Part shown: in pieces, positions 29,644 through 39,571 of the stretch
Numbering within the stretch: position 1 is the stretch's first letter
How the letters are laid out: each line of letters begins with the position of its first letter
Assembly (NCBI GenBank): GCA_903889445.1
Contig: CAISXF010000040.1
Coordinates: 1 to 64,000, forward strand
DNA from: an uncultured Pseudomonadota bacterium
GTDB taxonomy: Bacteria; Pseudomonadota; Gammaproteobacteria; Methylococcales; Methylomonadaceae
Direction: 5' to 3'
Length of the DNA: 64,000 nucleotides
Made by a program: the position numbers and the translations under genes
Notes under the pieces: generated by a model
What the model saw: the letters and a program-made list of their open reading frames with translations, nothing else
The model's database searches: none
Told to the model about the DNA's origin: nothing

Positions 29644-30837
29644 TTAAGCAGAAATAGGTTCGACCAAATGAGGGCGCAACATCGATGTTTTTCCCACCAT
29701 CACATCAAGCGTTTTCACCAATCGTTTAAAAACAGATTCTTGAATATACGGAATGTTGTGTTTTTCGCACAATGCTTTCACCAGCGGTTGCGCTTTTTGA
29801 TATTGGCTCGCGGTCATTTCTGGCCACAAATGATGCTCGATTTGATAATTCAACCAACCGTGTAAAAAATCGACGGTATTTGTACCAGTCCGATAATTTA
29901 CCGAGCCGACAATTTGGCGCAAATAAAACTCGCCTTTGCCTTTCGCTTTGTTTTCAAACATCATCACATCGTCGCCAGTATGATTCGGGCCAATGACCAA
30001 AAACGAATGCAAATTGGTGAATACTTCCGCGATTAACACGTTAATAAAAACGTTCGTTGCGGCAATCACACCAATCGGCAAAAACAACAACGGAATCACC
30101 ACAAATTGCACGATGCTGTAAGGCAACATACAACTCAGCCACAAATCTTTACCGGCTGGTTTTAACGGATTCCACATATCTAAACGTGAAATTTGTCCGC
30201 GCGTTCCGCCGGCTTTTTTTGCTTCAATCGCCCGATATTCGGTCAAGGTTGAAGACGCATAATAAATAATTTTCCAACTTGCCGCCATGATTGCCAACAA
30301 CGCATAACGTCCCCAGCGTGGAATGTTAGAATTGCGTAATCCTTCCATATTAAATTCGACTTGATCCGGATCGACTTCTTCACCCAAATGATAATGATGA
30401 ATGTCGTTGTGTTCCGCATCCCACGCCGCTGGATACATCCAATCCAACCAATCAAGATAACGTCGCCAGCCTTTCGCAAAACCTTTGCTGGTGTAATGTT
30501 TGGGAATGCCTTCAATTTTGTCATAACCACGATGCAAAATATGATGCGCGACGGTCGTCCAACGGGTGAAATTTCCCTGACTAATCAAATACGCCGAAAT
30601 TGGATTCGGAATAATCCACGCCGTGGCGTAGCCCAAACCCGTACAAATCCGTCCCCAACGTTCAATTTTTTTCAAATGATGAAAATCGTCGATAGTCGTT
30701 TTACTTAAAATGTCGCGTTGAATGGCATCAACGTCTTTAGCGAGTTGCTCTCTGTCAACTGCGTTATATTGTTCTATACTCAAAACGTCCTCACTATTTA
30801 TAATTGTTTTTACTTGTAATTGCGGCTTAAATTTCAA
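29644..30837 (-). CDS. Membrane fatty acid desaturase
   Basis: 397 residues, FA_desaturase family. The three di-iron His boxes are visible: HHILH (98-102), EHNDIHHYH (about 141-149) and QIEHHLWP (about 336-343). Hydrophobic stretches lie between them (GYATAWIIPNPISAYLI, IPLLFLPIGVIAATNVFINVLI). The EHHLWP third box resembles acyl-lipid front-end-like desaturases. It introduces a double bond into membrane acyl chains using O2; regiospecificity cannot be read. Single gene, minus strand. Confidence 0.9.
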   Translation of the reverse strand: MKFKPQLQVKTIINSEDVLSIEQYNAVDREQLAKDVDAIQRDILSKTTIDDFHHLKKIERWGRICTGLGYATAWIIPNPISAYLISQGNFTRWTTVAHHILHRGYDKIEGIPKHYTSKGFAKGWRRYLDWLDWMYPAAWDAEHNDIHHYHLGEEVDPDQVEFNMEGLRNSNIPRWGRYALLAIMAASWKIIYYASSTLTEYRAIEAKKAGGTRGQISRLDMWNPLKPAGKDLWLSCMLPYSIVQFVVIPLLFLPIGVIAATNVFINVLIAEVFTNLHSFLVIGPNHTGDDVMMFENKAKGKGEFYLRQIVGSVNYRTGTNTVDFLHGWLNYQIEHHLWPEMTASQYQKAQPLVKALCEKHNIPYIQESVFKRLVKTLDVMVGKTSMLRPHLVEPISA

Positions 30838-30951
30838 CTTTTAACAAAATTCAAATCCGTTAATTTAACCGGCTAATTTAACCATTAAATTCAAAATTCT
30901 GCGCTATTTTTTTTACGTTTAATGTCGATTTCGGTGTAATTGAAATCTGGT

Positions 30952-31821
30952 TTAACTACTTTTTATAAAACGTTCTCGCGCCGTATTCGCATAAACAAAC
31001 AATTCAAAAATTTTTTCGTTATCGTCAGTTTCAATTAGGTGCTGAATTTTGGTGAGTTCCGTTTTAAATTGCTCCAACAACGGCAAAAGTTCCGTTTTAT
31101 TGGCGGCACAAATCGCCGCCCACATGGTTGGATCACTGGAGGCAATTCGGGTGAAATCTCGAAATCCTCCCGCCGCGTATTTGAAAATATCTTCTTGTTC
31201 ATCGCGTTGTCCCAACATATCGACCAACGCAAACGCCAATAAATGCGGCAAATGACTGGTCGCGGCAAGCACGCTGTCATGTTGTTGCACGTCCATTATC
31301 GACACCACCGCGCCAATTTTTTCCCAAAAATGCTGTGTTTTTTGCACGACTTCGGCGTTAGTGTTTTCAACGGGCGTAATAATCAGCCGCTTATTCAAAA
31401 ACAAATCCACCAACGCCGCGCCCACGCCACTATTTTCCGCGCCCGCAATCGGATGAGCGGGAATAAAATTGTCTGGTACAAAACCAAAAACAGTTTGCGC
31501 CGCTGCAATCACATTGCCTTTCGTGCTGCCGACATCGAAATAAACCGTTTGCGCTGACCAAAACGGCTTGAGCAATTTGAACACATTTTCAGTCGCTGCA
31601 ACGGGCGTTGCAATAATCACACAATCCGCATTCAAAACCGCCGTTTCAATATCAACGTAAAACTCGTCAATCACGTTTAAATTTTGGGCAATTTGCAAAT
31701 TTTCAACATCATCCAAACGCCCAAAACCGACAATCGTTTGTGCTAAATCATGGACGCGAGCGGCTTTAGCAATTGAACCGCCTATTAAACCCACGCCAAT
31801 CACACATAATCGTTTAAACAT
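30952..31821 (-). CDS. tyrA: Prephenate dehydrogenase
   Basis: NAD(P)-dependent oxidative decarboxylation of prephenate to 4-hydroxyphenylpyruvate in tyrosine synthesis. 289 residues. The Rossmann GVGLIGGS is at 8-15, then DVGSTKGNVIAAA, PAHPIAGAENSG (catalytic His region) and SHLPHLLAFALV. No fused chorismate mutase or AroA domain. Its start overlaps the hisC stop by 8 bases, making a hisC-tyrA pair. Confidence 0.95.
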   Translation of the reverse strand: MFKRLCVIGVGLIGGSIAKAARVHDLAQTIVGFGRLDDVENLQIAQNLNVIDEFYVDIETAVLNADCVIIATPVAATENVFKLLKPFWSAQTVYFDVGSTKGNVIAAAQTVFGFVPDNFIPAHPIAGAENSGVGAALVDLFLNKRLIITPVENTNAEVVQKTQHFWEKIGAVVSIMDVQQHDSVLAATSHLPHLLAFALVDMLGQRDEQEDIFKYAAGGFRDFTRIASSDPTMWAAICAANKTELLPLLEQFKTELTKIQHLIETDDNEKIFELFVYANTARERFIKSS

Positions 31822-32917
31822 CCGCCAACACTTCTTTCAAGGCGGTGAGAAATTTTGCATTTTCAGTCGGTGTGCCAACGCTGATGCGTAGAAAATTTGG
31901 CATTTCATAGACACCAACGGGACGCACAATCACGCCTTTTCGTAACAATTTTTCGTAAATCGGCAAACCTTCTTGCCGTAAATCCACCGAAACAAAATTG
32001 CCTGCCGATGGAATCCACGTTAGCCCCAATTCTTTGAAATCGTCGGTGAGTTGCGTCATGCCCAGCGCGTTGTTTTCGACCGTTGCACGAACGTGTTCCG
32101 CGTCATTCAACGCCGCTTCCGCCGCGACCAATGCGAGTGAATTATTATTAAACGGTTGGCGAACACGATTTAACAAATCCGCGATTTCAACGCTCGACAA
32201 ACTATAACCGACGCGCAAACCCGCTAAACCGTAAGCTTTTGAAAAAGTGCGCGTGATAATTAAATTCGGAAATTGTTGCAACCATGAAACGGAATCGACG
32301 GATTCGGTTTGGCTGACAAATTCAAAATACGCTTCGTCCAACACGCACAGAACGTGATTCGGTAACATGCTAATAAAGTGTTCGACGGCTTCTTGTTTTA
32401 GCAACGTGCCGGTCGGATTATTCGGATTGGCAATAAAGACAACGCGCGTTTTCGCGGTGACGCTTGCCAACATTGCGTTTAAATCGTGTCCGTAATTGAT
32501 CGCAGGCGTGACGACGGCTTTTGCGCCAACCGCTTGCGTCACAATCGGATAAACGGCGAAAGCGTGTTGTGAAAAAATCACTTCATTTTCCGGCGTGACA
32601 AAAGCTCGTGCGACCAATTCTAAAATCTCATTGGAACCGTTACCAAGCGTAATTTGTTCCGAAGTCAGCGCGTATTTTTTCGCCAAGGCATTTTTTAAAT
32701 CAAAACCACTTCCGTCCGGATACAACGCCAAATCAGCAATGGCATTTTGAATGGCGGCACACGCTTTTTCGCCAATTCCTAACGGGTTTTCGTTCGAGGC
32801 GAGTTTGATAATGTTGGAAATTCCCAATTCACGCTCCAATTCTTCAATCGGTTTGCCCGCTTTGTAAGGAATCAATTTTTGTACGCCTTCGACGGCGAGA
32901 GAATAAATGTTTGTCAT
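31814..32917 (-). CDS. hisC: Histidinol-phosphate aminotransferase
   Basis: PLP enzyme of histidine biosynthesis, also commonly acting on aromatic keto acids next to tyrA. 367 residues, fold type I. GKPIEELERELG near 20, ANPNNPTGT, VLDEAYFEF, and the PLP Lys near 226 in TFSKAYGLAGLRVGY. Overlap with tyrA suggests cotranscription and a shared role in tyrosine/phenylalanine and histidine transamination. Confidence 0.95.
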   Translation of the reverse strand: MTNIYSLAVEGVQKLIPYKAGKPIEELERELGISNIIKLASNENPLGIGEKACAAIQNAIADLALYPDGSGFDLKNALAKKYALTSEQITLGNGSNEILELVARAFVTPENEVIFSQHAFAVYPIVTQAVGAKAVVTPAINYGHDLNAMLASVTAKTRVVFIANPNNPTGTLLKQEAVEHFISMLPNHVLCVLDEAYFEFVSQTESVDSVSWLQQFPNLIITRTFSKAYGLAGLRVGYSLSSVEIADLLNRVRQPFNNNSLALVAAEAALNDAEHVRATVENNALGMTQLTDDFKELGLTWIPSAGNFVSVDLRQEGLPIYEKLLRKGVIVRPVGVYEMPNFLRISVGTPTENAKFLTALKEVLADV

Positions 32918-33075
32918 AAAATTTAAGGTTAAAAGTTTAAGGTTAAAAAGCGGTGTTCAAAATTACAACACAAAATCGGCGGGAACTAAACTATTCAAGT
33001 AAATCCCCCGCATAGATTTGTGGCGATAAATTCGCGCCCACCTTGTCTGTTGGTGTCGTGAAAATAACGAAAAGT

Positions 33076-33103
33076 TTGACACATTTTTTAATAACGTAAC
33101 AAT
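33076..33103 (+). promoter_or_regulatory. Candidate sigma70 promoter of recJ
   Basis: TTGACA at 33076-33081 and AACAAT at 33098-33103 with 16-base spacing, 35 bases before the recJ ATG. A match by eye only. Confidence 0.4.
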
Positions 33104-33137
33104 GCTATTTTTATTTTTAACCTTTCACCTCTCGCAA

Positions 33138-34892
33138 ATGACAATACTCTATTATCAAGGCGTAAAAAAAACCATCGTGCCGCGTCCCGTTTTAGAACAA
33201 AGCGAGGATTTTGGCGAATTTCCCCCGATTTTAAAACGCATTTTTTTAGCACGCGGGTTAACGTCGAATGAACAATTAGATCGCCGCTTATCAACGCTGC
33301 CGTCGCCGTGGTTATTTTCAAATATGGAAACGATGGTGGCGCATTTAATCACGGCATTGGAACAACAACAAATGATTTGCATCGTGGCGGATATTGACGC
33401 GGATGGCGCGACCAGTTGCGCGGTGGCAATGAAAGGCTTTCGTTTATTGGGCGCGAAAAATATAGATTTTATTGTGCCGAATCGTTTTGAACACGCTTAC
33501 GGATTAACGCCAGAAATCGTCGAACTCGCCGCGCAGAAAAACGCCAAAGTCATTATTACCGTTGATAACGGCATCAGCAGTTACGAAGGCGTTTTGGCAG
33601 CGAAAGAGCGCGGCATGACGGTGTTAATTACCGATCACCATTTGCCCGCAAAAACTTTGCCCGCTGCCGATGCAATTGTGAATCCGAATTTAGTTTTCGA
33701 TAATTTCCCGAGTAAATCCGTGGCGGGCGTGGGCGTAATTTTTTATGTGTTATCGGCGTTGCGAAGTCGCTTGCGTGAACGAAATTGGTTTGAATTGCAA
33801 AACATTCCCGAACCGAATCTAGCGCAATTGCTCGATTACGTTGCGCTGGGAACGGTCGCGGACGTGGTCACGCTGGATAAAGTCAATCGTAGTTTGGTGC
33901 ATCAAGGATTGTTGCGAATTCGGAATGGCAAAGGTCACGCGGGTATTTTAGCGTTAATCGAAATATCGGGAAAAAATGCGGCAACGTTGCACGCCAGCGA
34001 TTTTGGTTTCAGTGTCGCGCCACGTTTGAATGCGGCGGGACGCATTCAAGATATGTCGTTGGGCATTCATTGTTTGCTGGAAGATGATTTTTCTACCGCG
34101 CTAAAAATGGCGACGGATTTAGATTTGTTGAATAAAGAACGGCGCGAAATTGAAAATACCATGAAACAAGAAGCGATGAGTTTGCTCGCCGATACGTTTG
34201 CGCTCGACAAACCGCATGAAAAATGGGGCGTGTGTTTGCACGATGCAAATTGGCATCAAGGTGTGATTGGTATTTTGGCAGCGCGAATTAAAGACCGTTT
34301 GCATCGTCCCGTAATTACTTTTGCGACGGCGGGACACGATTTGCTGAAGGGGTCAGGGCGATCAATTGAAGGCGTGCATTTGCGCGACGTGTTAAGTGAT
34401 ATTGCCACCGAACACCCGAACTTAATTTTGCAATTTGGCGGTCACGCGATGGCGGCGGGTTTGAGTATGCACGCGCATCATTTGCCGTCGTTTACGATTG
34501 CTTTTAACGAAGTCGTTGGGCGGCGATTAAGTGAAATTGATTTACAGCAAAAAATTCTGTCCGATGGCGAATTAACCGAAGCGGATTTGAGTTTGGAATT
34601 CGCGGATTTGCTGCAAAACGTGACGACGTGGGGACAACATTTTCCCGAGCCAATTTTTCACGGCATTTTTGAAGTGGTGAATGTGCGAATTTTAAAAGAT
34701 GCCCATTTGAAATTGTTGGTACGAATCAATACAGCGGGGAAGGAATTGGATGCGATTGCGTTTAATGTCGATAAACCTGAAATGTGGCAAGGGATGCGGC
34801 GCGTGTTGTTGGCGTACAAATTAGACATCAATCAATATCGCGGCAATCGCTCGGTGCAATTGATGGTGCAGTATTTGGAAAAGGTGTTGTAG
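33138..34892 (+). CDS. recJ: Single-stranded-DNA-specific exonuclease RecJ
   Basis: 5'-3' ssDNA exonuclease in recombination and mismatch repair. Start ATG 33138 (MTILYYQGVKKTIVPRPV) is preferred, since family proteins start just before this arginine/proline-rich segment. 584 residues. DHH phosphoesterase motifs: DIDADGATS (near 85), VDNGISS, TDHHLP (near 165) and VALGTVADVVTL; the DHHA1 part has GRSIEGVHLRDVL and FGGHAMAAGLS. The OB-type C-terminal end is also present. Confidence 0.95.
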   Translation: MTILYYQGVKKTIVPRPVLEQSEDFGEFPPILKRIFLARGLTSNEQLDRRLSTLPSPWLFSNMETMVAHLITALEQQQMICIVADIDADGATSCAVAMKGFRLLGAKNIDFIVPNRFEHAYGLTPEIVELAAQKNAKVIITVDNGISSYEGVLAAKERGMTVLITDHHLPAKTLPAADAIVNPNLVFDNFPSKSVAGVGVIFYVLSALRSRLRERNWFELQNIPEPNLAQLLDYVALGTVADVVTLDKVNRSLVHQGLLRIRNGKGHAGILALIEISGKNAATLHASDFGFSVAPRLNAAGRIQDMSLGIHCLLEDDFSTALKMATDLDLLNKERREIENTMKQEAMSLLADTFALDKPHEKWGVCLHDANWHQGVIGILAARIKDRLHRPVITFATAGHDLLKGSGRSIEGVHLRDVLSDIATEHPNLILQFGGHAMAAGLSMHAHHLPSFTIAFNEVVGRRLSEIDLQQKILSDGELTEADLSLEFADLLQNVTTWGQHFPEPIFHGIFEVVNVRILKDAHLKLLVRINTAGKELDAIAFNVDKPEMWQGMRRVLLAYKLDINQYRGNRSVQLMVQYLEKVL

Positions 34893-34949
34893 TTTTTAGC
34901 AATCAAACAAGGGCGAGTTCACCACCACATCGTGAACGCGCCCCCAAAA

Positions 34950-35933
34950 TTATTTCGCGGGTTCAGCCGCTGTTGGTTGGACAGATTCAATCGTTGCAGG
35001 TGCCGTATCAGCAGCAGGCATTTCAACTTTCGGTTTTTCTTCTGTTAAGGGAATTAAAACTTCCACTTTTGCAGCGGTACGCAAACCTTTCAACATATTT
35101 TCAATTTTTTGACGTTGTAAGAATGGCGTTAATTGATCTTTCACTGCATCCAATGCAGGTGGTACTTGTGGACGTGATTCTTCACGCATAATCACATGAA
35201 AACCGAATTGAGTTTGCACCGGTGTTTTGGTGTATTTTCCATCTTCCAATACAGCGACGGCTTCTGAAAAAGGCGCAACCATTTGTGCCGCTAAGAACCA
35301 GCCTAAATCGCCGCCGTTTTGTGCTTCTTTACCATCCAACGACAATTTATCAGCCAATTTTTTAAAATCGCCGCCTTTGTCTAAATCAGTAATGATTTTT
35401 TTTGCTTCCGCTTCGGTTTTAACCAAAATATGACGCGCTTTATATTCCACGCCTTTTTCAGCCGCTACTTTCGTGTCGTATTCTACTTGCACTTCCGCAT
35501 CGGTGACGGGATTTGCTTTAATGAAGTTTTGTAAATCTGTTTGTGACAACAAAGCTTTTTTAGCATCAGTTAAACGCGCCACAAATTCAGGAGATTGATC
35601 CAATTTCTTTTGCGTTGCATCTTGAATTAACAATTCGCGTTGAATCAATTCGTCAACCAATTTTTCTTTAGGAAAAGTTTGACCGTGACTGCGTGTCGCA
35701 ATTTCTTTTTCTAATTCTTCCAATGCCGCTTTTGAAATATATTGACCATTTACCACCGCAATTGCGTCCGCTTTATTAACGGTTGGAGCGGCAACAGATG
35801 CCGCTGCGACGGGTGCAGCTGTAACTGACCCAGAATTTAGCGTAGCCGCCGTAGTATTGGCGGCCGGTTTTTGATCACACGCGGTTAAGACTAAACCAGC
35901 GACGAGTAAAGAAGGCAGTAATTTGAGTTTCAT
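34950..35933 (-). CDS. PpiC-type peptidyl-prolyl isomerase lipoprotein
   Basis: Lipid-anchored parvulin chaperone, probably periplasmic. 327 residues: signal peptide with lipobox LTAC (Cys19), an Ala/Thr-rich linker, a SurA-like N-terminal helical region, and the parvulin domain at about 150-245 (YKARHILVKTEAEAKK, GGDLGWFLAAQMV, VQTQFGFHVIMREE). A low-complexity acidic/Ala tail follows. The bolA stop is immediately upstream. The same ppi-bolA-yciI-yciB order is found in pseudomonads and relatives. Confidence 0.9.
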   Translation of the reverse strand: MKLKLLPSLLVAGLVLTACDQKPAANTTAATLNSGSVTAAPVAAASVAAPTVNKADAIAVVNGQYISKAALEELEKEIATRSHGQTFPKEKLVDELIQRELLIQDATQKKLDQSPEFVARLTDAKKALLSQTDLQNFIKANPVTDAEVQVEYDTKVAAEKGVEYKARHILVKTEAEAKKIITDLDKGGDFKKLADKLSLDGKEAQNGGDLGWFLAAQMVAPFSEAVAVLEDGKYTKTPVQTQFGFHVIMREESRPQVPPALDAVKDQLTPFLQRQKIENMLKGLRTAAKVEVLIPLTEEKPKVEMPAADTAPATIESVQPTAAEPAK

Positions 35934-36218
35934 TTATTGGGTTCCTTTCGTTTCTTCAGTAGGGGTGAGGGCGTTAATGCCGAGCGCATGAATTTCCTGT
36001 TTCATCATATCACCCAACGCCGCATAAATCAGTTGATGACGTTGGACGAGTGTTTTCTTTTCAAATTCTGCACTCACAATCGTGATGTTGTAATGACCGC
36101 CGCCTTTTTTTACGCCGGCGTGACCCGCGTGCGCCGCGCTATTATCAATGATTTCTAACAATGACGGTTTCAATGCCGTAGTTAAATTGTGGCGAATCAA
36201 ATCTGTGGTTTCTTTCAT
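35934..36218 (-). CDS. BolA family protein
   Basis: 94 residues. BolA/IbaG fold: [20 protein letters not shown], then [20 protein letters not shown], with the conserved HxxVYAAL-like [12 protein letters not shown]. Members bind glutaredoxin-type [2Fe-2S] clusters and influence cell shape and iron metabolism. Start overlaps the upstream yciI stop (ATGA); its own stop abuts the PPIase start. Confidence 0.93.
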   Translation of the reverse strand: MKETTDLIRHNLTTALKPSLLEIIDNSAAHAGHAGVKKGGGHYNITIVSAEFEKKTLVQRHQLIYAALGDMMKQEIHALGINALTPTEETKGTQ

Positions 36219-36517
36219 AAAGGAAAAACTCGTTTAAAAGGTTTAACAACGACGCGAGCATAAACACCAGCGTCAGAATAAGGATCGGCATTTGCCCAAA
36301 GTTGCGCGTCTTCGAGCGAGTCGAATTCTGCAACGACTAAACTTCCCGTGAATCCCGCTTCCGCTGGATTTTCTGAATCAATGGCGGGATGTGGTCCAGC
36401 AAGAATCAAACGTCCAGCATCTTGCAAGGCTTGCAGTCGCGCCAAATGGACGGGGCGTGCAGATTGCCTTTTTGGCAAACTATCGACAACGTCTTCGCTA
36501 ATAATCGCATAAAGCAT
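36215..36517 (-). CDS. yciI: YciI family protein
   Basis: 100 residues, dimeric alpha/beta barrel related to muconolactone isomerase folds. Conserved pattern: [59 protein letters not shown]. The conserved His/Asp pair suggests enzyme-like activity, but the substrate is unknown. Between yciB (4 bases upstream) and bolA (overlap). Confidence 0.92.
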   Translation of the reverse strand: MLYAIISEDVVDSLPKRQSARPVHLARLQALQDAGRLILAGPHPAIDSENPAEAGFTGSLVVAEFDSLEDAQLWANADPYSDAGVYARVVVKPFKRVFPL

Positions 36518-36520
36518 AAT

Positions 36521-37060
36521 TTAAGACTCGCTATCAGGTAAATGTTTATAAAGAAAAATCATTTGTAGCACGATAAATACCGCCATCATACTTGGCACGA
36601 TAAACGTTTTGAACGTCACCCAATCGTTGGTGTCGTAATGAAACATCACATAAACATTCAAGCAGCCTACGCCAATAAAAAATGCTGCCCAACACAAATT
36701 CAACGCTTTCCAAATTGGCGCGGGCAACGTGAGTTGGCTCGACATCATGCGTTCAATAAATGGTTTTTTGCCGATAAATTGACTGCCCAAAAATGCCACG
36801 CCGAACAGCCATTCGATAATCGACAATTTCCATTTTACAAATTGTTCGTCGTGCAGAATCAGCGTTAATCCGCCCATCACCACCACTAAAATCAGCGTAA
36901 TCCATTGCATCGTTTCGACTTTGCGGTATTTGAACCACGCATAACCGACTTGCACAATTGTCGCCACAATCACGACCGCCGTGGCGACGTAAATATCGTA
37001 AAGTTTAAAAGCAATAAAGAAAAGTAAAATCGGGAAAAATTCAACGAGTTGTTTAATCAT
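36521..37060 (-). CDS. yciB: Inner membrane septation-type protein YciB/IspZ
   Basis: 179 residues with five predicted membrane segments. It begins MIKQLVEFFPILLFFIAFKLYDIYV, the family hallmark; also GVAFLGSQFIGKKPFIERMM and the C-terminal FLYKHLPDSES. It is linked to envelope maintenance and cell division in enterobacteria. First gene of the yciB-yciI-bolA-ppiC operon. Confidence 0.95.
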   Translation of the reverse strand: MIKQLVEFFPILLFFIAFKLYDIYVATAVVIVATIVQVGYAWFKYRKVETMQWITLILVVVMGGLTLILHDEQFVKWKLSIIEWLFGVAFLGSQFIGKKPFIERMMSSQLTLPAPIWKALNLCWAAFFIGVGCLNVYVMFHYDTNDWVTFKTFIVPSMMAVFIVLQMIFLYKHLPDSES

Positions 37061-37214
37061 GAAATAGCGCGGTAGGTGATGAGGGAAAATGTGAATGGTC
37101 AGGGCGAAAACCCCAACTTGGGCGGTATTGTAAAATCTTTGTGGCGCAATGTATAGGCAGAATAATTCTGCTAAAATGCTGCGAAACGTTCAATTGACTA
37201 CAAATGGAAACAAC

Positions 37215-37514
37215 ATGACACCGACACAACAAATCGAATTAGAAGCCGCTGCATTTCGTCGCTTGCTTTCACATTTACAAACGCACACCGAAGTTCAGAA
37301 TATCGACTTAATGATTACGGCGGATTTTTGTCGAAATTGTTTGGCGAAATGGTTTGCCGCCGCTAGCGAAGAACACGGCGTAACACTGGATTATGAACAA
37401 GCCCGCGAAATCATTTACGGCATGCCTTACAGCGACTGGAAAGAGAAATTTCAAACCGAAGCCACGCCCGAACAACTTGCCGCCTATCAAGCCAAAAAAC
37501 CAGCGGAGTTATAA
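37215..37514 (+). CDS. DUF1244 protein
   Basis: 99 residues from ATG 37215 (MTPTQQIELEAAAFRRLL). The core ADFCRNCLAKWFAAA and YGMPYSDWKEKFQTEATPEQ is diagnostic for DUF1244, a small helical protein with two conserved Cys that may bind metal. Function unknown. Start chosen because the family begins about 20 residues before the Leu-rich helix. A methyltransferase gene follows after 3 bases. Confidence 0.88.
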   Translation: MTPTQQIELEAAAFRRLLSHLQTHTEVQNIDLMITADFCRNCLAKWFAAASEEHGVTLDYEQAREIIYGMPYSDWKEKFQTEATPEQLAAYQAKKPAEL

Positions 37515-37517
37515 AAA

Positions 37518-38246
37518 ATGAGCGCGAACTACGAAGCGTTATTTTCAGGTGTCATCGGCGAAGATTACGATATGCTCAATTTGATTTGTCCGTTTGCAAC
37601 CAAAATGAGTCATTTGGTGGGCGAAACCTTGCACGATTACGCTGCACCGAAATCTGAAAAATTAACCGTCGTGGAATTGGGCGGCGGCACTGGAATCACA
37701 ACGTTAGCGTTACTCAATGCGGGTGAAAATACGCAAATTTTGAGCGTCGATAATGAACCTGTGATGCAAAATCAGGCGAAGAAAAGTTTGAACGCTTGGG
37801 TTGAAAATGAACAATTGACATTTTCGCAAAATGACGCACTGACGGCGTTGAAAAATCTGCCCGATGCCAGCGTGGACGCGATTGCGTCGGCGTACACGTT
37901 GCATAATTTCCCGAATAATTACCGTGCCGAAGTCATCAATGAAATGTTCCGCGTTTTAAAATCGGGCGGGAAATTTATCAATGGCGACCGTTACGCGCTC
38001 GACGATATTTCGCAACACACGCGCACAATTCAAGATGAAGTTGCTGGTTATTTTCGGGTGTTAAGGGCTGAAAATAAATTAGATTTGCTCGAACATTGGA
38101 TTATTCATTTGTTCAATGATGAATCTGAAAATCATGTGATGCGTGAAACGGTCGCGTTAGAACAATTACAAACGGCGGGGTTTGTGGACATTCATTTGAC
38201 GCACCGAGTCGCGGTGAATGCGTTAGTGACGGCGATTAAACCGTAA
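37518..38246 (+). CDS. SAM-dependent class I methyltransferase
   Basis: 242 residues. The Rossmann SAM site is VVELGGGTGITTLALL (about 50-65), with an acidic strand 2 (SVDNEP) and motif II ALKNLPDASVDAIASAYTLH. A methyltransferase-11/25-like fold with FRVLKSGGKFINGDRYALDD. The substrate cannot be predicted. It overlaps the following lipoprotein gene by one base (TAATG), suggesting coupled expression. Confidence 0.82.
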   Translation: MSANYEALFSGVIGEDYDMLNLICPFATKMSHLVGETLHDYAAPKSEKLTVVELGGGTGITTLALLNAGENTQILSVDNEPVMQNQAKKSLNAWVENEQLTFSQNDALTALKNLPDASVDAIASAYTLHNFPNNYRAEVINEMFRVLKSGGKFINGDRYALDDISQHTRTIQDEVAGYFRVLRAENKLDLLEHWIIHLFNDESENHVMRETVALEQLQTAGFVDIHLTHRVAVNALVTAIKP

Positions 38247-39472
38247 TGAAACGACTGATTTTAGTGGGCGCGTTAGCATTAACGGGTTGCGCGAGTTTGG
38301 GTCAAGGCATCGCCGAAGCCGTCATGGCAAAACAAGATGCCGTCGATACCCGCGCGTGCGAAATTTGGGGCAAGCCGTTCGACGGTTTCGCACCGCATTT
38401 AGACAATCAGCACGGACGCATGAAAGTGTTGATGGTTCACGGTGTGGGCGCACATTTAGCCGGTTATTCGACGCAGTTTGTGGAAAAATTAGCGCGTGAA
38501 TTAGATTTGCCTGTTCGTGCGTCGCAATACAAAGATATTTCGCTGACCAGTCGCCGCGATACACAGAAAAAGTTGGGTAATTTGCGAATTAGTCGGTTGT
38601 TGAGTAAAAATCGCCAGCAAGAATTATTGTTTTACGAATTAACGTGGTCGCCAATTACTGCCAAACAAAAAGAAATTCTGTCGTACGATAATTCGGGCGA
38701 ATATGCGTTTCGGCGGGCGGAAGCGAATGATTTAATGAAAAAGTTTTCCAACGACACTGCGCCCGATCCGATTATTTATTTGGGAGACAGTCGAGATGAT
38801 ATTTTATTGTCCTTTTCGCAAGCCTTTTGTTGGATGACGAAAAGTAGCTGGCAAGATTTACCAACGGGAATCACGCCGCCGTGTTCATTCAACGACGATA
38901 CGGCAGTCACGAACATTTTGGCGGATAATTACGCGGTGGTGTCGCACAGTTTGGGCAGCCGCATAACGATTGATGGAATGCAACGAATCGCTTCGATTGC
39001 GAAAGATAGAGATGCTGATTTTCGTGCCGCGTTGCAACAAAAAGAAATTCCCATTTTCATGATGTCGAATCAATTACCCATGTTGCAACTTGGACGCGCG
39101 TTGCCCGAAGTTAGTAATCAAAAAGCGTTATATTGCGACGCGAAAGGGGCAAAATACAGCGAGCGATTATTGACGAAAACACCGATTATTGCGTTCAGTG
39201 ATCCAAACGATTTACTCAGTTATGCGATTCCACCTGGGTTTGTCGAAACGTATTTGGATTCGCGTTTATGCCTTGACGTGACGAATATCAACATCAACAT
39301 TGCGAATGTGTTTGATGCGTTTGGCTTTGGTAAAATCGCTAATCCGATGCAAGCGCACATTGGTTATGATACCGACGACCGCGTCATTGCGTTGATTGCG
39401 AAAGGCATTGGCAACGCGCAAACGTCAAAACTCATTCACGACCGTTGCGAATGGACAGAAACCATTGATTAA
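38246..39472 (+). CDS. Lipoprotein with alpha/beta-hydrolase-like active site
   Basis: 408 residues. Signal peptide with lipobox LTGC (Cys15). The N-terminal part has VLMVHGVGAH, an oxyanion-hole-like HG motif, and Ser235 lies in VVSHSLGSR, the nucleophile elbow of hydrolases. An acid and a His (DTDDR/HIGYD region) may complete the triad. Probably an envelope esterase or lipase-like protein; substrate unknown. Confidence 0.7.
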   Translation: MKRLILVGALALTGCASLGQGIAEAVMAKQDAVDTRACEIWGKPFDGFAPHLDNQHGRMKVLMVHGVGAHLAGYSTQFVEKLARELDLPVRASQYKDISLTSRRDTQKKLGNLRISRLLSKNRQQELLFYELTWSPITAKQKEILSYDNSGEYAFRRAEANDLMKKFSNDTAPDPIIYLGDSRDDILLSFSQAFCWMTKSSWQDLPTGITPPCSFNDDTAVTNILADNYAVVSHSLGSRITIDGMQRIASIAKDRDADFRAALQQKEIPIFMMSNQLPMLQLGRALPEVSNQKALYCDAKGAKYSERLLTKTPIIAFSDPNDLLSYAIPPGFVETYLDSRLCLDVTNININIANVFDAFGFGKIANPMQAHIGYDTDDRVIALIAKGIGNAQTSKLIHDRCEWTETID

Positions 39473-39571
39473 AAAGTAGCAGCTCGCCGCAAACTCAACG
39501 ATAATTAAAGCGGTTTTGGTGTATTAAAAAATCAAAATCATTCAAATTTTACATTAACCCAAGGAGCTAAC